Part shown: one piece after another, positions 8,480 through 16,826 of the stretch | How positions within the stretch are numbered: the first letter of the stretch is position 1 | How the letters are laid out: every line of letters starts with the position of its first letter | DNA from: Planctomycetaceae bacterium | GTDB lineage: Bacteria > Planctomycetota > Planctomycetia > Pirellulales > UBA1268 | Assembly (NCBI GenBank): GCA_947453375.1 | Contig: CANGGT010000021.1 | Location: 1-33,295, forward strand | Direction of reading: 5' to 3' | DNA: 33,295 bases | The notes under the pieces: generated by a model | The model's database searches: none | What the model saw: the letters and a program-made list of their open reading frames with translations, nothing else | Told to the model about the DNA's origin: nothing | Translations under genes and position numbers: made by a program

Positions 8480-9340
8480 ATGGCCCGCTCTCTGACCGCT
8501 TTCCTCGGCCTGCTCGCGCTCTCGTTGACTGCCGTGGTGGCACAAGCCCGCGACGCCGGGACGTCGAAGCAACCGGCCAGCCGGCCGGCGGCGGAGGTCC
8601 ACGATGTCCTCGACGCCGAAGCAGCCGGCCTGGTGACGGTGAAGTTCATCCCGAACGACTCTCGCTCCGCGCAGATCCTTGTGACGAACAAGTCCAGCAA
8701 GCCGCTGACGCTGAAGATGCCGGCGGCCTACGCCGGCGTGCCCGTGCTCCGACAGATGGGTGGCATGGGTGGCATGGGCGGTATGGGTGGCATGGGCGGT
8801 GGTATGGGTGGCATGGGCGGCGGCATGGGTGGTGGGCAGGCGATGGGTGGCGGTGGCATGGGTGGCATGGGGGGCGGCATGGGTGGCATGGGTGGTGGGA
8901 TGGGCGGCATGGGAGGCGGCATGGGGGGCATGCCCGGCGGCGCCTTCTCGGTGCCCCCGGAGAAGACGAAGGTCATGCGGATCACGACCGTTTGCCTCGA
9001 GCATGGCAAGAAGGAGCCGTCGAGCCGGATGGCCTACAAGCTCGTCGCGCTCGAGACGTTCTCCACCGATCCCAAGCTGCAGTCGCTTCTCGAGGCTCTG
9101 GGGCGTGGCGAGCTGTCGCAGAAGGTCGCCCAAGCGGCCACGTGGCACGTTGCCAACGGGCTCACGTGGGAAGAGCTTTCGGCCAAGAAGATCGACCGCC
9201 TGGGTCGCCCCGACGACGCTTGGTTCACCGCGAACGAACTGATGATGGCCCACCGCTCGGTCGCCGTGGCCACCGACCGGGCCGCGGCTGCGGCTGTTGA
9301 GCCGGCGACCCCGAGTGCCAGCCAGGATCTGGGGCGCTGA
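8480..9340 (+). CDS. Secreted protein with a Met-Gly-Gly repeat
   Basis: The 286-residue product has a signal peptide (MARSLTAFLGLLALSLTAVVAQA, cleavage near residue 23). An N-terminal region follows with VKFIPNDSRSAQILVTNKSSKPLTLKMP (about 54-81), which looks like a beta-rich segment. Residues 93 to about 155 are almost only Met and Gly in MGG/MGGG units. The C-terminal half is ordinary and helical (LQSLLEALGRGELSQKVAQAATWHVANGLTWEEL). It ends in an Ala/Ser-rich tail. Planctomycetes contain many extracytoplasmic proteins of this build, but I know of no proven function. The start is chosen by the signal peptide; the open frame upstream lacks one. It is transcribed alone between a terminator and a convergent gene. 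Confidence 0.85.
   Translation: MARSLTAFLGLLALSLTAVVAQARDAGTSKQPASRPAAEVHDVLDAEAAGLVTVKFIPNDSRSAQILVTNKSSKPLTLKMPAAYAGVPVLRQMGGMGGMGGMGGMGGGMGGMGGGMGGGQAMGGGGMGGMGGGMGGMGGGMGGMGGGMGGMPGGAFSVPPEKTKVMRITTVCLEHGKKEPSSRMAYKLVALETFSTDPKLQSLLEALGRGELSQKVAQAATWHVANGLTWEELSAKKIDRLGRPDDAWFTANELMMAHRSVAVATDRAAAAAVEPATPSASQDLGR
8755..8943 (+). repeat. GGCATG-type low-complexity coding repeat
   Basis: Imperfect tandem units of ATGGGTGGC and ATGGGCGGCGGT encode the Met-Gly-Gly tract of the secreted protein at 8480-9340. Unit lengths of 9 and 12 bases alternate, so the reading frame is kept while spacing changes. The same bases read on the other strand give a PPMPP open frame, which is a shadow. Confidence 0.9.
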
Positions 9341-9365
9341 GCGTCCGCGGGGGCCGGTTCGCGCT

Positions 9366-10427
9366 TCAGGGGGCGGTCGAGTCGACCTCGCTCCCTGCCC
9401 GCGTCGCCAGGGCCCGCCAGCTCTCTGCCGAAATGTCGGTGGTGATGCCGCGGACGCTGCCGTCCATCATGGCGGCGTTGACGAGCCCCGGGTGATAGCT
9501 GCGGGCGGTGACGGCGGCCATCGTCGGCGCGCTCGCCGACATCGCTTCCCGCTGGTTGTTCCAGTCCCCTTCGACTTCGACCCCGTTGACTGTCACCCGG
9601 AAGGTAGACCCGGGGGGGAAGGTGGCGGTGAATCCCGACTGGTGGACGCGGCCGTCCACCCACTCGGTGTGGCCACTGTCGGCCTTCACCGTGCCCCCGC
9701 TGGGGATCGCAGCGGCCGAGGCGGGGGCCGGAATCCGGGCGGCGGCAGTGTCGCGGCGGTAGGGGGTGTAGGCACGGACTTCGGCGAAGGCGAGCGTGTG
9801 GGAGAGCCCGTCGACGATGTCGGCGGAACGGAGCCGTCCGTTGACGATGAACGTGCCATCCCCGGTTTCGCCAGTGGCCGGATCGAGCACGAGCCAGGTG
9901 CCGGCGTTCACGCCGTAGTTGAGCGGGTAGTAGAGCGTGCTGCCGTCGACGCGCTGGCGGTCGTTTTTCTCCGAAGGGCAGAGGAGGGGGGCGATCCGCA
10001 GCGACGAGATCTGCGTGACGCCGTCAGTCAACCGCGCCACCGAGTATTCAACGCCGAGTTGCCGAGCGACGTCGGCCCCGACGGCGACTTCTTCGACATA
10101 CGGCAGCAGGCGGGCCTGGGCCGACCAGGAACTCCCCGGTTTGGCCACCGATCCATCCCAGGTTCGCTGCGGGGGATAGCGACGGGTCGCCCCCTCGTGG
10201 TTGGCCAGCGCCAGCGTCCATTGCTTGAGGTTGTTTTGGCACTGCATCCGTCGGGCCGCTTCCCGAGCGGCTTGAACTGCCGGGAGGAGGAGGCCGACGA
10301 GCGTGCCGATGATGGCGATCACCACCAGCAGCTCAACCAGCGTGAAAGCGCCGCGAAGGGGGCGTTCCGAGGCCGACCGAAGCTCCCTGAAGCGGCCCTG
10401 GTGAGAGCTATTTCGAAAGGCATTCAT
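9366..10427 (-). CDS. DUF1559 protein with type IV prepilin-like N-terminus
   Basis: With the start at 10427 (MNAFRNSS) the product is 353 residues. Residues 26-51 form the prepilin-type leader and helix: [17 protein letters not shown], with Glu at position 5 counted from Phe. The DUF1559 continuation [20 protein letters not shown] follows, and the C-terminal [17 protein letters not shown] box is the usual DUF1559 end. Planctomycetes carry dozens to hundreds of these pseudopilin-like proteins, probably surface-exposed or periplasmic; their role is unknown. An extra Ala stands between the Gly and the Phe of the processing site. A further in-frame ATG at 10463 would place a dyad (10447-10469) inside the gene, so I prefer 10427. 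It is convergent with the Met-Gly-Gly gene, 25 bp away. Confidence 0.9.
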   Translation of the reverse strand: MNAFRNSSHQGRFRELRSASERPLRGAFTLVELLVVIAIIGTLVGLLLPAVQAAREAARRMQCQNNLKQWTLALANHEGATRRYPPQRTWDGSVAKPGSSWSAQARLLPYVEEVAVGADVARQLGVEYSVARLTDGVTQISSLRIAPLLCPSEKNDRQRVDGSTLYYPLNYGVNAGTWLVLDPATGETGDGTFIVNGRLRSADIVDGLSHTLAFAEVRAYTPYRRDTAAARIPAPASAAAIPSGGTVKADSGHTEWVDGRVHQSGFTATFPPGSTFRVTVNGVEVEGDWNNQREAMSASAPTMAAVTARSYHPGLVNAAMMDGSVRGITTDISAESWRALATRAGSEVDSTAP

Positions 10428-10886
10428 GGCAAAATGCAACTCCGGGTCGATATTGAGACTCAATCTCGATAGCCAATTTGTTCTTTCCCCGCGTCGGTGT
10501 CAACATCCCGCCAATCGTGGGTGGAAAACCCTGGGGCGGTCAGCTGCGTAGTGGGCGGGTGGATCGAGGGGCCGGGCTCGGGTTCTGCCGTAGCTGTCGG
10601 GGGCGGCGTCCTCCCTGGCGACGGTCCATGGCAACCGGTCGAGACGGATCGTCCCGGGGGGGCGAGCGATCGGAGGAGATTCCCAGGACAGGCGTTTGGT
10701 TTGGCACCGGTCAGGGCCTCCACTGCGGCGATTCCAGCGGGCCTTCGGGGGGGCCTTTGTTCGGGTGCGGGCCCCTACACAATTGGCGACTTGTCTGTAC
10801 AACGTGGTGGTTGCATTGTTGGTGGGGGTTTTCGGCAGATATCGCAGGTCGTTTGAACCAGGACCGGGCATCACGAGGAAGGTTCC
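10428..10886. other. 459-bp divergent intergenic region
   Basis: This gap separates the DUF1559 gene (-) from the ABC operon (+), so it must hold two promoters. The part I can describe is the dyad at 10447-10469. GAGGAAGG just before the ATG at 10887 is a good ribosome site for the ATPase gene. No convincing promoter pair, small gene or RNA was seen in the rest; open frames here have no coding character. Confidence 0.6.
10447..10469. promoter_or_regulatory. Dyad upstream of the DUF1559 gene
   Basis: Inverted repeat with 11-bp arms (10447-10457 and 10459-10469) around one central base; the core ATTGAG-A-CTCAAT is perfect and the outer arms have one mismatch. It begins 20 bases upstream of the preferred start codon. 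It could be an operator or an mRNA hairpin. Confidence 0.4.
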
Positions 10887-11804
10887 ATGGCAGCGCAGGA
10901 ACGGTCGGTGAGGCGGGAGCACGGCGAGGTGATCGTCGAGGCTCGCAATTTGGCGAAGATCTACCGGGACTTCTGGGGCCGCAGCAAGAAGGTGGCACTC
11001 AAGCCGCTCGACCTGGAGATCCGTCGCGGCGAGATCTTCGGCCTCCTCGGTCCCAACGGCTCCGGCAAGACGACGACGATGAAGCTCCTCCTCGGGCTCA
11101 TCTTCCCGACGTCGGGCGAGGCGTTTGTCTTCGGCAAGGACGCGACGGACGTCTCCAAGAACGAGCGGATCGGCTATCTGCCGGAGGAGTCGTACCTCTA
11201 CAAGTTTCTCGACGCCGAGGAGACGCTCGACTTCTACGGCCGCCTCTTCGACATGCCCCCCGAGGAGCGGAAGCGCCGCGCGGCGGCCCTCATCAAGCGC
11301 GTGGGCCTGGAGCGTGACCGCAAGCGTCAACTCCGGGAATATTCCAAGGGCATGACCCGCCGCATCGGCGTCGCCCAGGCGCTCATCAACGATCCCGAAC
11401 TGGTCATCCTCGACGAGCCAACCAGCGGTCTCGACCCGATCGGCACTCGGGAGATGAAGGACCTCATCATCGAACTCCGCGAGAAGGGGAAGACGGTCAT
11501 CATGTCGTCCCACCTTCTCGCCGACGTCGAGGACGTCTGTGACCGGATCGCGGTTCTCCATCAGGGGGAGCTCAAGGAGCTCGGTCGCGTCGAGGATCTC
11601 CTCCGGGTGACCGACGTCACGCAGATCCGGGCCAAGGGGCTCTCGGCTGCGGCCACCGAAGAGATCCGCGAGGTTCTCCGGCGCCATGGCGGGGAGGATG
11701 TCGAGATCGGCAATCCCCGCACCACGCTCGAAGACCTGTTCCTCGATGTGGTCCGCGACACCGAAGCGCGGCCGGGGCGGCGCGCTCGTCAGGGGCAGGA
11801 GTGA
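10887..11804 (+). CDS. ABC transporter ATP-binding protein
   Basis: The 305-residue product is a complete nucleotide-binding subunit: Walker A GPNGSGKT (55-62), Q-loop region around [10 protein letters not shown], signature YSKGMTRR (152-159) in place of LSGGQ, Walker [13 protein letters not shown] (172-183), and switch His209 in MSSHLL. The SKGM-type signature and the C-terminal extension (about 235-305) are typical of ABC-2-like exporters. It energises the permease encoded 85 bp downstream. GAGGAAGG gives a strong ribosome site. The substrate is unknown, though gliding-type, lipid or polysaccharide exporters use this ATPase class. Confidence 0.93.
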   Translation: MAAQERSVRREHGEVIVEARNLAKIYRDFWGRSKKVALKPLDLEIRRGEIFGLLGPNGSGKTTTMKLLLGLIFPTSGEAFVFGKDATDVSKNERIGYLPEESYLYKFLDAEETLDFYGRLFDMPPEERKRRAAALIKRVGLERDRKRQLREYSKGMTRRIGVAQALINDPELVILDEPTSGLDPIGTREMKDLIIELREKGKTVIMSSHLLADVEDVCDRIAVLHQGELKELGRVEDLLRVTDVTQIRAKGLSAAATEEIREVLRRHGGEDVEIGNPRTTLEDLFLDVVRDTEARPGRRARQGQE

Positions 11805-11889
11805 TCGGGAATCTGCGATGAGGTTTCTGGCGGGGGTGATCGTGCGGCATGGGTCTGGTGGGCGGTGACACGCAGCGGGGCAGCGGCTT

Positions 11890-13716
11890 ATGGTTCTGGA
11901 AGAGGCGATTCCGAAGTTCTCACAGTGGATCGGGCCGGCGTTCCTCTGGTACTTGTTCGCCGCGAGTCTTGTCGCGGTGATCGCCGCCGCGGCCGCCTGG
12001 CTCGTGCAGTCGGCCGTCTACGGGCCGCTTCAGGCGGGTGACCGCGTCTACCGGGGGATCCTTTCCGGTGTTCAGGATCTCGCCGGGATGTCCCCGCGGC
12101 GGATCTGGGCTCTGGCGAGGCTCGCGATCCAGGAGGCCCTGCGCCGCAACGTTCTCGTTGTCCTCGCGCTGTTCGCCATCATCGTCCTCTTTGCCGGGTG
12201 GTTCCTCGATCCCACGAGCGTGAACCCGGGCAAGCTCTACCTCGGCTTCATCCTCACCGCGACGAACTTCCTCGTCTGCATGGTGACCCTCATCCTCTCC
12301 GTCTTCAGTCTCCCGGCCGACTTCAAGGCGAAGGCCATCCAGACGGTGACGACCAAGCCGGTGCGCACCGGTGAAGTGGTGCTGGGCCGCATGCTCGGAT
12401 TCTCCGTCGTTGGCACAGCCCTGCTGGCGGTGATGGGCACCGTGGGCTGGGGGTTCGTCGTGCGGAGCGTCCAGCATGGCCACGAACTCACGGCGGAGGA
12501 CGTCATCGAGATTCGTTCCGAGGACGGCACCTTGACCGGCTACGAGGGGCGCACGAGCCTCGATCGCGGCCACCGCCACCGCATCGAGCTCTCGGCCGAC
12601 GGAAGCGGGCGCACCGATCACATCCAGGGGCATCGCCACGAGATCGAGGCGGTCACCACCGGCGGCAAGACGAGCTACCGTCTCACCCCGCCACTCGGTC
12701 TTCTCGAGGCCCGCAAGCCCCTCCGCGGGACGCTGCGATTCCTCGACCGTCAGGGGCAGCCGAGTGCCAAGGGAATCAGCGTCGGGGCGGAGTGGTCGTA
12801 TCGCCAGTACATCGAGGGGGGAAAGCTTGCCGCAGGCATCTGGACCTTCGAAGGGGTCAACGAGGCGGATTTTCCCGACGGGCTGCCGCTGGAGATGCTC
12901 GTCCGCGTCTTCCGCACCCACAAGGGGAACATCGAGAAGGGGATTGCCGGGAGCGTCCGCGTCCGCAACCCGACCAGCGGCCTCCAGTCTGATCCCCGTT
13001 ATTTCACGGCCAAGGAGTTCACGATCGACGAGTGGAAGGTGCCCCTGACCCTCTCCACAACCACCACCGACGGTGGCACGAAGCAGGTCGATCTCTACCG
13101 GGACATCGTCTCCGACGGGAAGGTGGAGGTCGTCCTCCAGTGCCTCGAGCCGGGGCAGTATTTCGGCGTTGCCCAGGCCGACTTCTACATCCGCAGCGGC
13201 AGCGGGTCGTTCGCCTGGAACTACCTCAAGAGCTGCCTCGGGATCTGGTTCTCGATGCTCCTTGTGACGGCCCTCGGCGTGATGTTCAGTACGTTCCTCG
13301 CCGGCCCCGTTGCTCTCCTCGCGACCCTCTCGGTGGTCCTTGTCGGCTTGTTCCGTGAGTTCATCCAGCGGCTCTTCGAGAGCCAGGTGACAGGGGATTC
13401 GACGATCGCCCCCGGCGGCGGGCCGATCGAGTCCTTCTATCGACTCGTGACGCAAACGTCGATCACGCTCGATCTCGAGCAGACGCCGTTCGTGGCCGCC
13501 ATGAAGGGGATCGACACGGTGCTCATGGCGCCGATGCGACTGGGGGCTGCCCTTTTCCCGTCGCTCTCCTCGCTCGGGACGGGTGACTTCGTTTCCAGCG
13601 GGTTCGACATTCCCTTCGATCTCATCTTGGCGCACACCGCCGAGACTTTCGGATACCTGCTGGCGTTCTTCATCATCGGTGCCTTGTGCCTGCGGGCGCG
13701 GGAGGTGGCGTCATGA
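11890..13716 (+). CDS. ABC transporter permease with large extracytoplasmic insert
   Basis: The 608-residue protein has hydrophobic segments at about 17-40, 88-106, 118-140, 168-190, 448-470, 472-490 and 586-603. Between the fourth and fifth lies a soluble domain of about 250 residues (195-445), probably outside the cytoplasm. It holds two GHRH motifs (227-230 and 247-250), each followed by a short beta-like strand. The region around residues 145-165 (FKAKAIQTVTTKPVRTGEVVLGRMLG) matches the ABC-2 permease coupling pattern. The start is uncertain by a few codons, with no strong ribosome site. It overlaps the following gene by ATGA. Substrate and direction of transport are unknown; export is more likely from the ATPase type. 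Confidence 0.82.
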   Translation: MVLEEAIPKFSQWIGPAFLWYLFAASLVAVIAAAAAWLVQSAVYGPLQAGDRVYRGILSGVQDLAGMSPRRIWALARLAIQEALRRNVLVVLALFAIIVLFAGWFLDPTSVNPGKLYLGFILTATNFLVCMVTLILSVFSLPADFKAKAIQTVTTKPVRTGEVVLGRMLGFSVVGTALLAVMGTVGWGFVVRSVQHGHELTAEDVIEIRSEDGTLTGYEGRTSLDRGHRHRIELSADGSGRTDHIQGHRHEIEAVTTGGKTSYRLTPPLGLLEARKPLRGTLRFLDRQGQPSAKGISVGAEWSYRQYIEGGKLAAGIWTFEGVNEADFPDGLPLEMLVRVFRTHKGNIEKGIAGSVRVRNPTSGLQSDPRYFTAKEFTIDEWKVPLTLSTTTTDGGTKQVDLYRDIVSDGKVEVVLQCLEPGQYFGVAQADFYIRSGSGSFAWNYLKSCLGIWFSMLLVTALGVMFSTFLAGPVALLATLSVVLVGLFREFIQRLFESQVTGDSTIAPGGGPIESFYRLVTQTSITLDLEQTPFVAAMKGIDTVLMAPMRLGAALFPSLSSLGTGDFVSSGFDIPFDLILAHTAETFGYLLAFFIIGALCLRAREVAS

Positions 13717-15443
13717 ATCGGCAATCGCTCCACGGCAACGACTCTTCCGGCGGCAATCCCGCCGGTCAGGATGGAAAGCGGCGCGGGAACGCACCGAGCG
13801 GGAAGGCGTCGTCGGGACACGGCTCGTGGCTCGGCTTGCGTCCGTCGACGCTCCTGGCGCTCGTCGGCATCGCCGCGCTCCTTGTGCCCCTCTCGGCGCT
13901 GAGCCAACCGGCCGACTCGACGAGCGAAGGGGGAAAGCTCGCCCAACTGCGGAAGCAGTTCGGGCTGTCGCAAGCCAGTCTCGGCGAGGTCGATCCGACG
14001 AGCGAGACGATCCGCTTGGCGACGCTCGGCCTCAAGAACGTGGCCGTGACGCTGCTCTGGGATCGGGCCAACCACTACAAGAAGGTGGAGGACTGGACGA
14101 ACCTCTCCGCGGCGCTCGAGCAGATGGTCAAGCTCCAACCGAATTTCTACCCTGTGTGGGACTTTCAGGCCCACAACCTCTCCTACAACATCTCGGTCGA
14201 GTTCGACGATTACCACGACCGCTATGCCTGGGTGATGAAGGGAATCGAGTTCCTCCGCCAGGGGATCGGCTACAACCAGCGCGAGCCGCGGTTGCAGGGG
14301 CGGATGGGCTGGTTCATCGGGCAGAAGATCGGCCGTGCCGACGAGAAGGTTCAGTACCGTCGGCTCTTCAAGGCCGACGACGATTTCCACGAGCGCGACC
14401 GACCGGGGCGGACGCTCCCGGAGCGGGACAACTGGCTCGTCGGGAACGAGAAGTATCACGCCGGGCAGCAACTTGCCGATTCCGGCGCCCCGCTGCGGAC
14501 GACAGCGCTGATCTTCCACAGCGAACCGATGATGACGATGATCAATTACTCCCGTGCCCTCGAGGACGACGGCTTGTTCGGCGCGGCGGCGCGGGCCGCG
14601 TGGGAGAAGGCGGGGAAGGAGATGCGGGACTTCGCGGTCCGCGAGATCCCCACCACCTGGGACGTGCCGATCCGTCTTGGTCTCCGGGAAGAGGAACTGT
14701 CGCGGGCCTCGCGAATCAACGAGGAACTCGAGACGCTTCTCCCCGGACAATTCCTGGCGATGGAAGAGAGGCTCCGCGACGGGCTGGCACCGGAGATGAA
14801 GGAAGCGGTCGCGGTGCCGCCGATGGATCGCACCGACGCCCAGCAACGGGCGGCGTACATGGCCCAGGAGATGACGCGGGTCAGCTGGCCGATGGTGGCC
14901 CGCGAAGCGCCGGCCGACGTCCGTGACAAAGCCCGCAATCTCTCTCGGCAATGGCTCGAAGCCAACGAGACCGCCGAGATCATCAACCGCTACCGGGAGA
15001 TCGTGAACTTCGACTTTTGGCGGGCCTGCTGCGAGGCGGAGGTCACCGAACCGGCGCTCCGGGCCCGCGAGGCGACCTGGTCGGCCGCGAAGGAGTTCGA
15101 GAATGCCCGCCTTCAGCCGGCGAAGAAGTTCTACGAAGATGCGTTCGTCGCCTGGCGGGAGGTCCTCGACGCCTCCCCGATCCTCCGCAACGACACGATC
15201 ACGAACGAGGACATCAACGACTACATCGTCCGCTATCGCAAGGTGCTCGAGCAACTCGACGAGCCGTTCCCGAGGCCGTTCGTGCTCCAAGATGTCGTCG
15301 ACCGTTCGCTCCCCATCGCGCCGCCTCCGATGCCAGCCGGCATGTCGGGCGATTCAAACACCCCACCGGTGAACACGCCCCGACCCACCGGAGAGACCCG
15401 CGAACTGGAAGTGCCGCCGGACGCCCGTCCGCCTGGACCGTGA
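13713..15443 (+). CDS. Membrane-anchored helical protein of the ABC operon
   Basis: The 576-residue product starts in the ATGA overlap with the permease. A basic, Gly/Ser-rich N-terminal stretch (1-43) is followed by one membrane segment (44-64, STLLALVGIAALLVPLSALS). The rest is predicted outside the membrane and is mostly helical; 90-150 (LATLGLKNVAVTLLWDRANHYKKVEDWTNLSAALEQMVKLQPNF) looks like TPR-type pairs. There is a Pro-rich tail after about 535. I do not recognise a named family. Coupling to the permease suggests a third subunit or a periplasmic partner. It could be a substrate-binding or scaffold component; this is inference from position. Confidence 0.8.
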   Translation: MNRQSLHGNDSSGGNPAGQDGKRRGNAPSGKASSGHGSWLGLRPSTLLALVGIAALLVPLSALSQPADSTSEGGKLAQLRKQFGLSQASLGEVDPTSETIRLATLGLKNVAVTLLWDRANHYKKVEDWTNLSAALEQMVKLQPNFYPVWDFQAHNLSYNISVEFDDYHDRYAWVMKGIEFLRQGIGYNQREPRLQGRMGWFIGQKIGRADEKVQYRRLFKADDDFHERDRPGRTLPERDNWLVGNEKYHAGQQLADSGAPLRTTALIFHSEPMMTMINYSRALEDDGLFGAAARAAWEKAGKEMRDFAVREIPTTWDVPIRLGLREEELSRASRINEELETLLPGQFLAMEERLRDGLAPEMKEAVAVPPMDRTDAQQRAAYMAQEMTRVSWPMVAREAPADVRDKARNLSRQWLEANETAEIINRYREIVNFDFWRACCEAEVTEPALRAREATWSAAKEFENARLQPAKKFYEDAFVAWREVLDASPILRNDTITNEDINDYIVRYRKVLEQLDEPFPRPFVLQDVVDRSLPIAPPPMPAGMSGDSNTPPVNTPRPTGETRELEVPPDARPPGP

Positions 15444-15536
15444 CGTTGCCGCGGATGCCCGGCACGGGGGCGCACGTTCCCGCCGATCTCTTCGAGCTGC
15501 CGGCGAGCGGCAGAGGGGGCGGCAGCGGTTCTCGAT

Positions 15537-16826
15537 TCAGCGTTTCTTGATGAGGAGCTTGTCGATCCGGCGGCCGTCCATGTCGACCACCTCGATCGAC
15601 AGTCCCTGCCAGTCGGTCGTGTCGCCCGTCGAAGGGATCCGCTCGAGCCGGGCCAGGACGAGGCCTGAGACCGTCGAATAGTCGCGGGGGCCCGGATCGA
15701 GCCGGAGACCGAACAAGCCGGCGAGCGCTTCCACGCCGGCCCCTCCGTCGACGAGCCACGACCCGTCTCCCCGGTCGACGAAAGGCATGTCGCGGTCGCG
15801 GTGGTGTTCGGAATGGATCTCGCCGACGAGTTCCTCGAGCACGTCCTCGAGCGTCACCATCCCCTCGGTGCCGCCATATTCGTCGAGGACGATCGCCAGT
15901 TGGTTCTTCTCCTTCTGGAACATCTCCAGGAGGCGGTCGAGCGGCATCGTTTCAGGGACGAACAGCGCCTTGTGGAGGATCTTCCGCAGTTCGATCGGCC
16001 AGCCCATCCAGTTCTGCCGAAGCACGTCCTTGAGGGCGACGTAGCCGAGGATGTGGTCGAGGGAGCCGTCGTAGACGGGAAGGCGTGAATAGCCCGCCAT
16101 CGCGATCGCCCCGAGCACCTCGCCGGGGGGCGTGGCGATGTCGAGGGCATCGAGATCGATCCGCGGCCGCATGATGTCGCGGACGGTCCGTTCGCCGAGC
16201 CGCAGCGCCTCGGTCGCCACGGCCTGCTCCACCGGTTCGAGGATCCCCTCGGCGCGCCCCGCTTCGAGGAGGTGCTCGATGTCGTCCACCGACACCGTCG
16301 GGCCGTCTTGCTTGTGGGCGCCGAGGAGGAACAGCATCGAGGTCGTCGACCAGCTCATCAGCCAAACCAGCGGGGTCGCCACCCGGGCAAAGAGATGCAT
16401 CGCCGGAGCGACGGCGCAGGCGATCGCCTCGGCCCGGCGCAGCGCCAGCCGTTTCGGCACCAATTCGCCGAGAAGGAGCGTGAAGAACGACAGCAGTCCC
16501 ACGAACATCGTCAGGGCGATCGAACGGGCGGCGCCCGCCAGCCCGGGGGGGAGAACGGAGGCGAGCCAGTCGGCGAGATCGCTCACCAACCGATCGCCTC
16601 CGTAGGCCGCCGCGAGCGTACCGACGAGGGTGATCCCGATCTGCACCGTCGGCAGGAAGCGGTCGGGGCTCGATGCGAGTTCGAGGGCGGTTTTTGCGGC
16701 CGCGTCTCCCCCCTCGGCCATCTGCCGGAGCCGGCCGCGACGGCTGGCGACGATCGCCATCTCGGCCCCCGAAAAGAAGCCGTTGGCGAGGATCAGCACG
16801 AGGACGATGAGGCTTTCCCAGATCAT
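15537..16826 (-). CDS. CNNM/CorC-type membrane protein with CBS pair
   Basis: The 429-residue product has an N-terminal CNNM (DUF21) membrane domain (about 1-170) with ANGFFSGAEMAIVASRRGRL and LLGELVPKRLALRRAE. A CBS pair follows (about 214-275 and 284-340, with DIMRPRID, YSRLPVYDGS and IVLDEYGGTEGMVTLEDVLEELVGEI), then a CorC_HlyC domain (350-428). Homologs have been tied to magnesium and cobalt handling and were earlier called hemolysin-like; ion specificity cannot be read. The start overlaps the stop of proB by ATGA, so it is probably translated from the same message. It is convergent with the ABC operon, 93 bp away. Confidence 0.9.
   Translation of the reverse strand: MIWESLIVLVLILANGFFSGAEMAIVASRRGRLRQMAEGGDAAAKTALELASSPDRFLPTVQIGITLVGTLAAAYGGDRLVSDLADWLASVLPPGLAGAARSIALTMFVGLLSFFTLLLGELVPKRLALRRAEAIACAVAPAMHLFARVATPLVWLMSWSTTSMLFLLGAHKQDGPTVSVDDIEHLLEAGRAEGILEPVEQAVATEALRLGERTVRDIMRPRIDLDALDIATPPGEVLGAIAMAGYSRLPVYDGSLDHILGYVALKDVLRQNWMGWPIELRKILHKALFVPETMPLDRLLEMFQKEKNQLAIVLDEYGGTEGMVTLEDVLEELVGEIHSEHHRDRDMPFVDRGDGSWLVDGGAGVEALAGLFGLRLDPGPRDYSTVSGLVLARLERIPSTGDTTDWQGLSIEVVDMDGRRIDKLLIKKR

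Noticed and set aside
8728-9009. PPMPP-rich minus-strand frame
   Set aside because: It is the complement of the Met-Gly-Gly coding repeat; the plus-strand protein has a signal peptide and ordinary flanking domains.
10478-11317. Plus-strand open frames in the gap before the ABC operon
   Set aside because: No ribosome site, no motif, and composition of non-coding GC-rich DNA; part overlaps the ATPase in another frame.
11920-13635. 571-codon open frame on the minus strand across the ABC permease
   Set aside because: It is antisense to a well-supported membrane protein, rich in Glu/Arg/His/Asp/Gly, with no family motif; high third-position GC keeps such antisense frames open.
15497-15513. CTGCCG-GCGAG-CGGCAG hairpin between convergent genes
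   Set aside because: Only 6 bp, no T-run on either strand; not enough to call a terminator.
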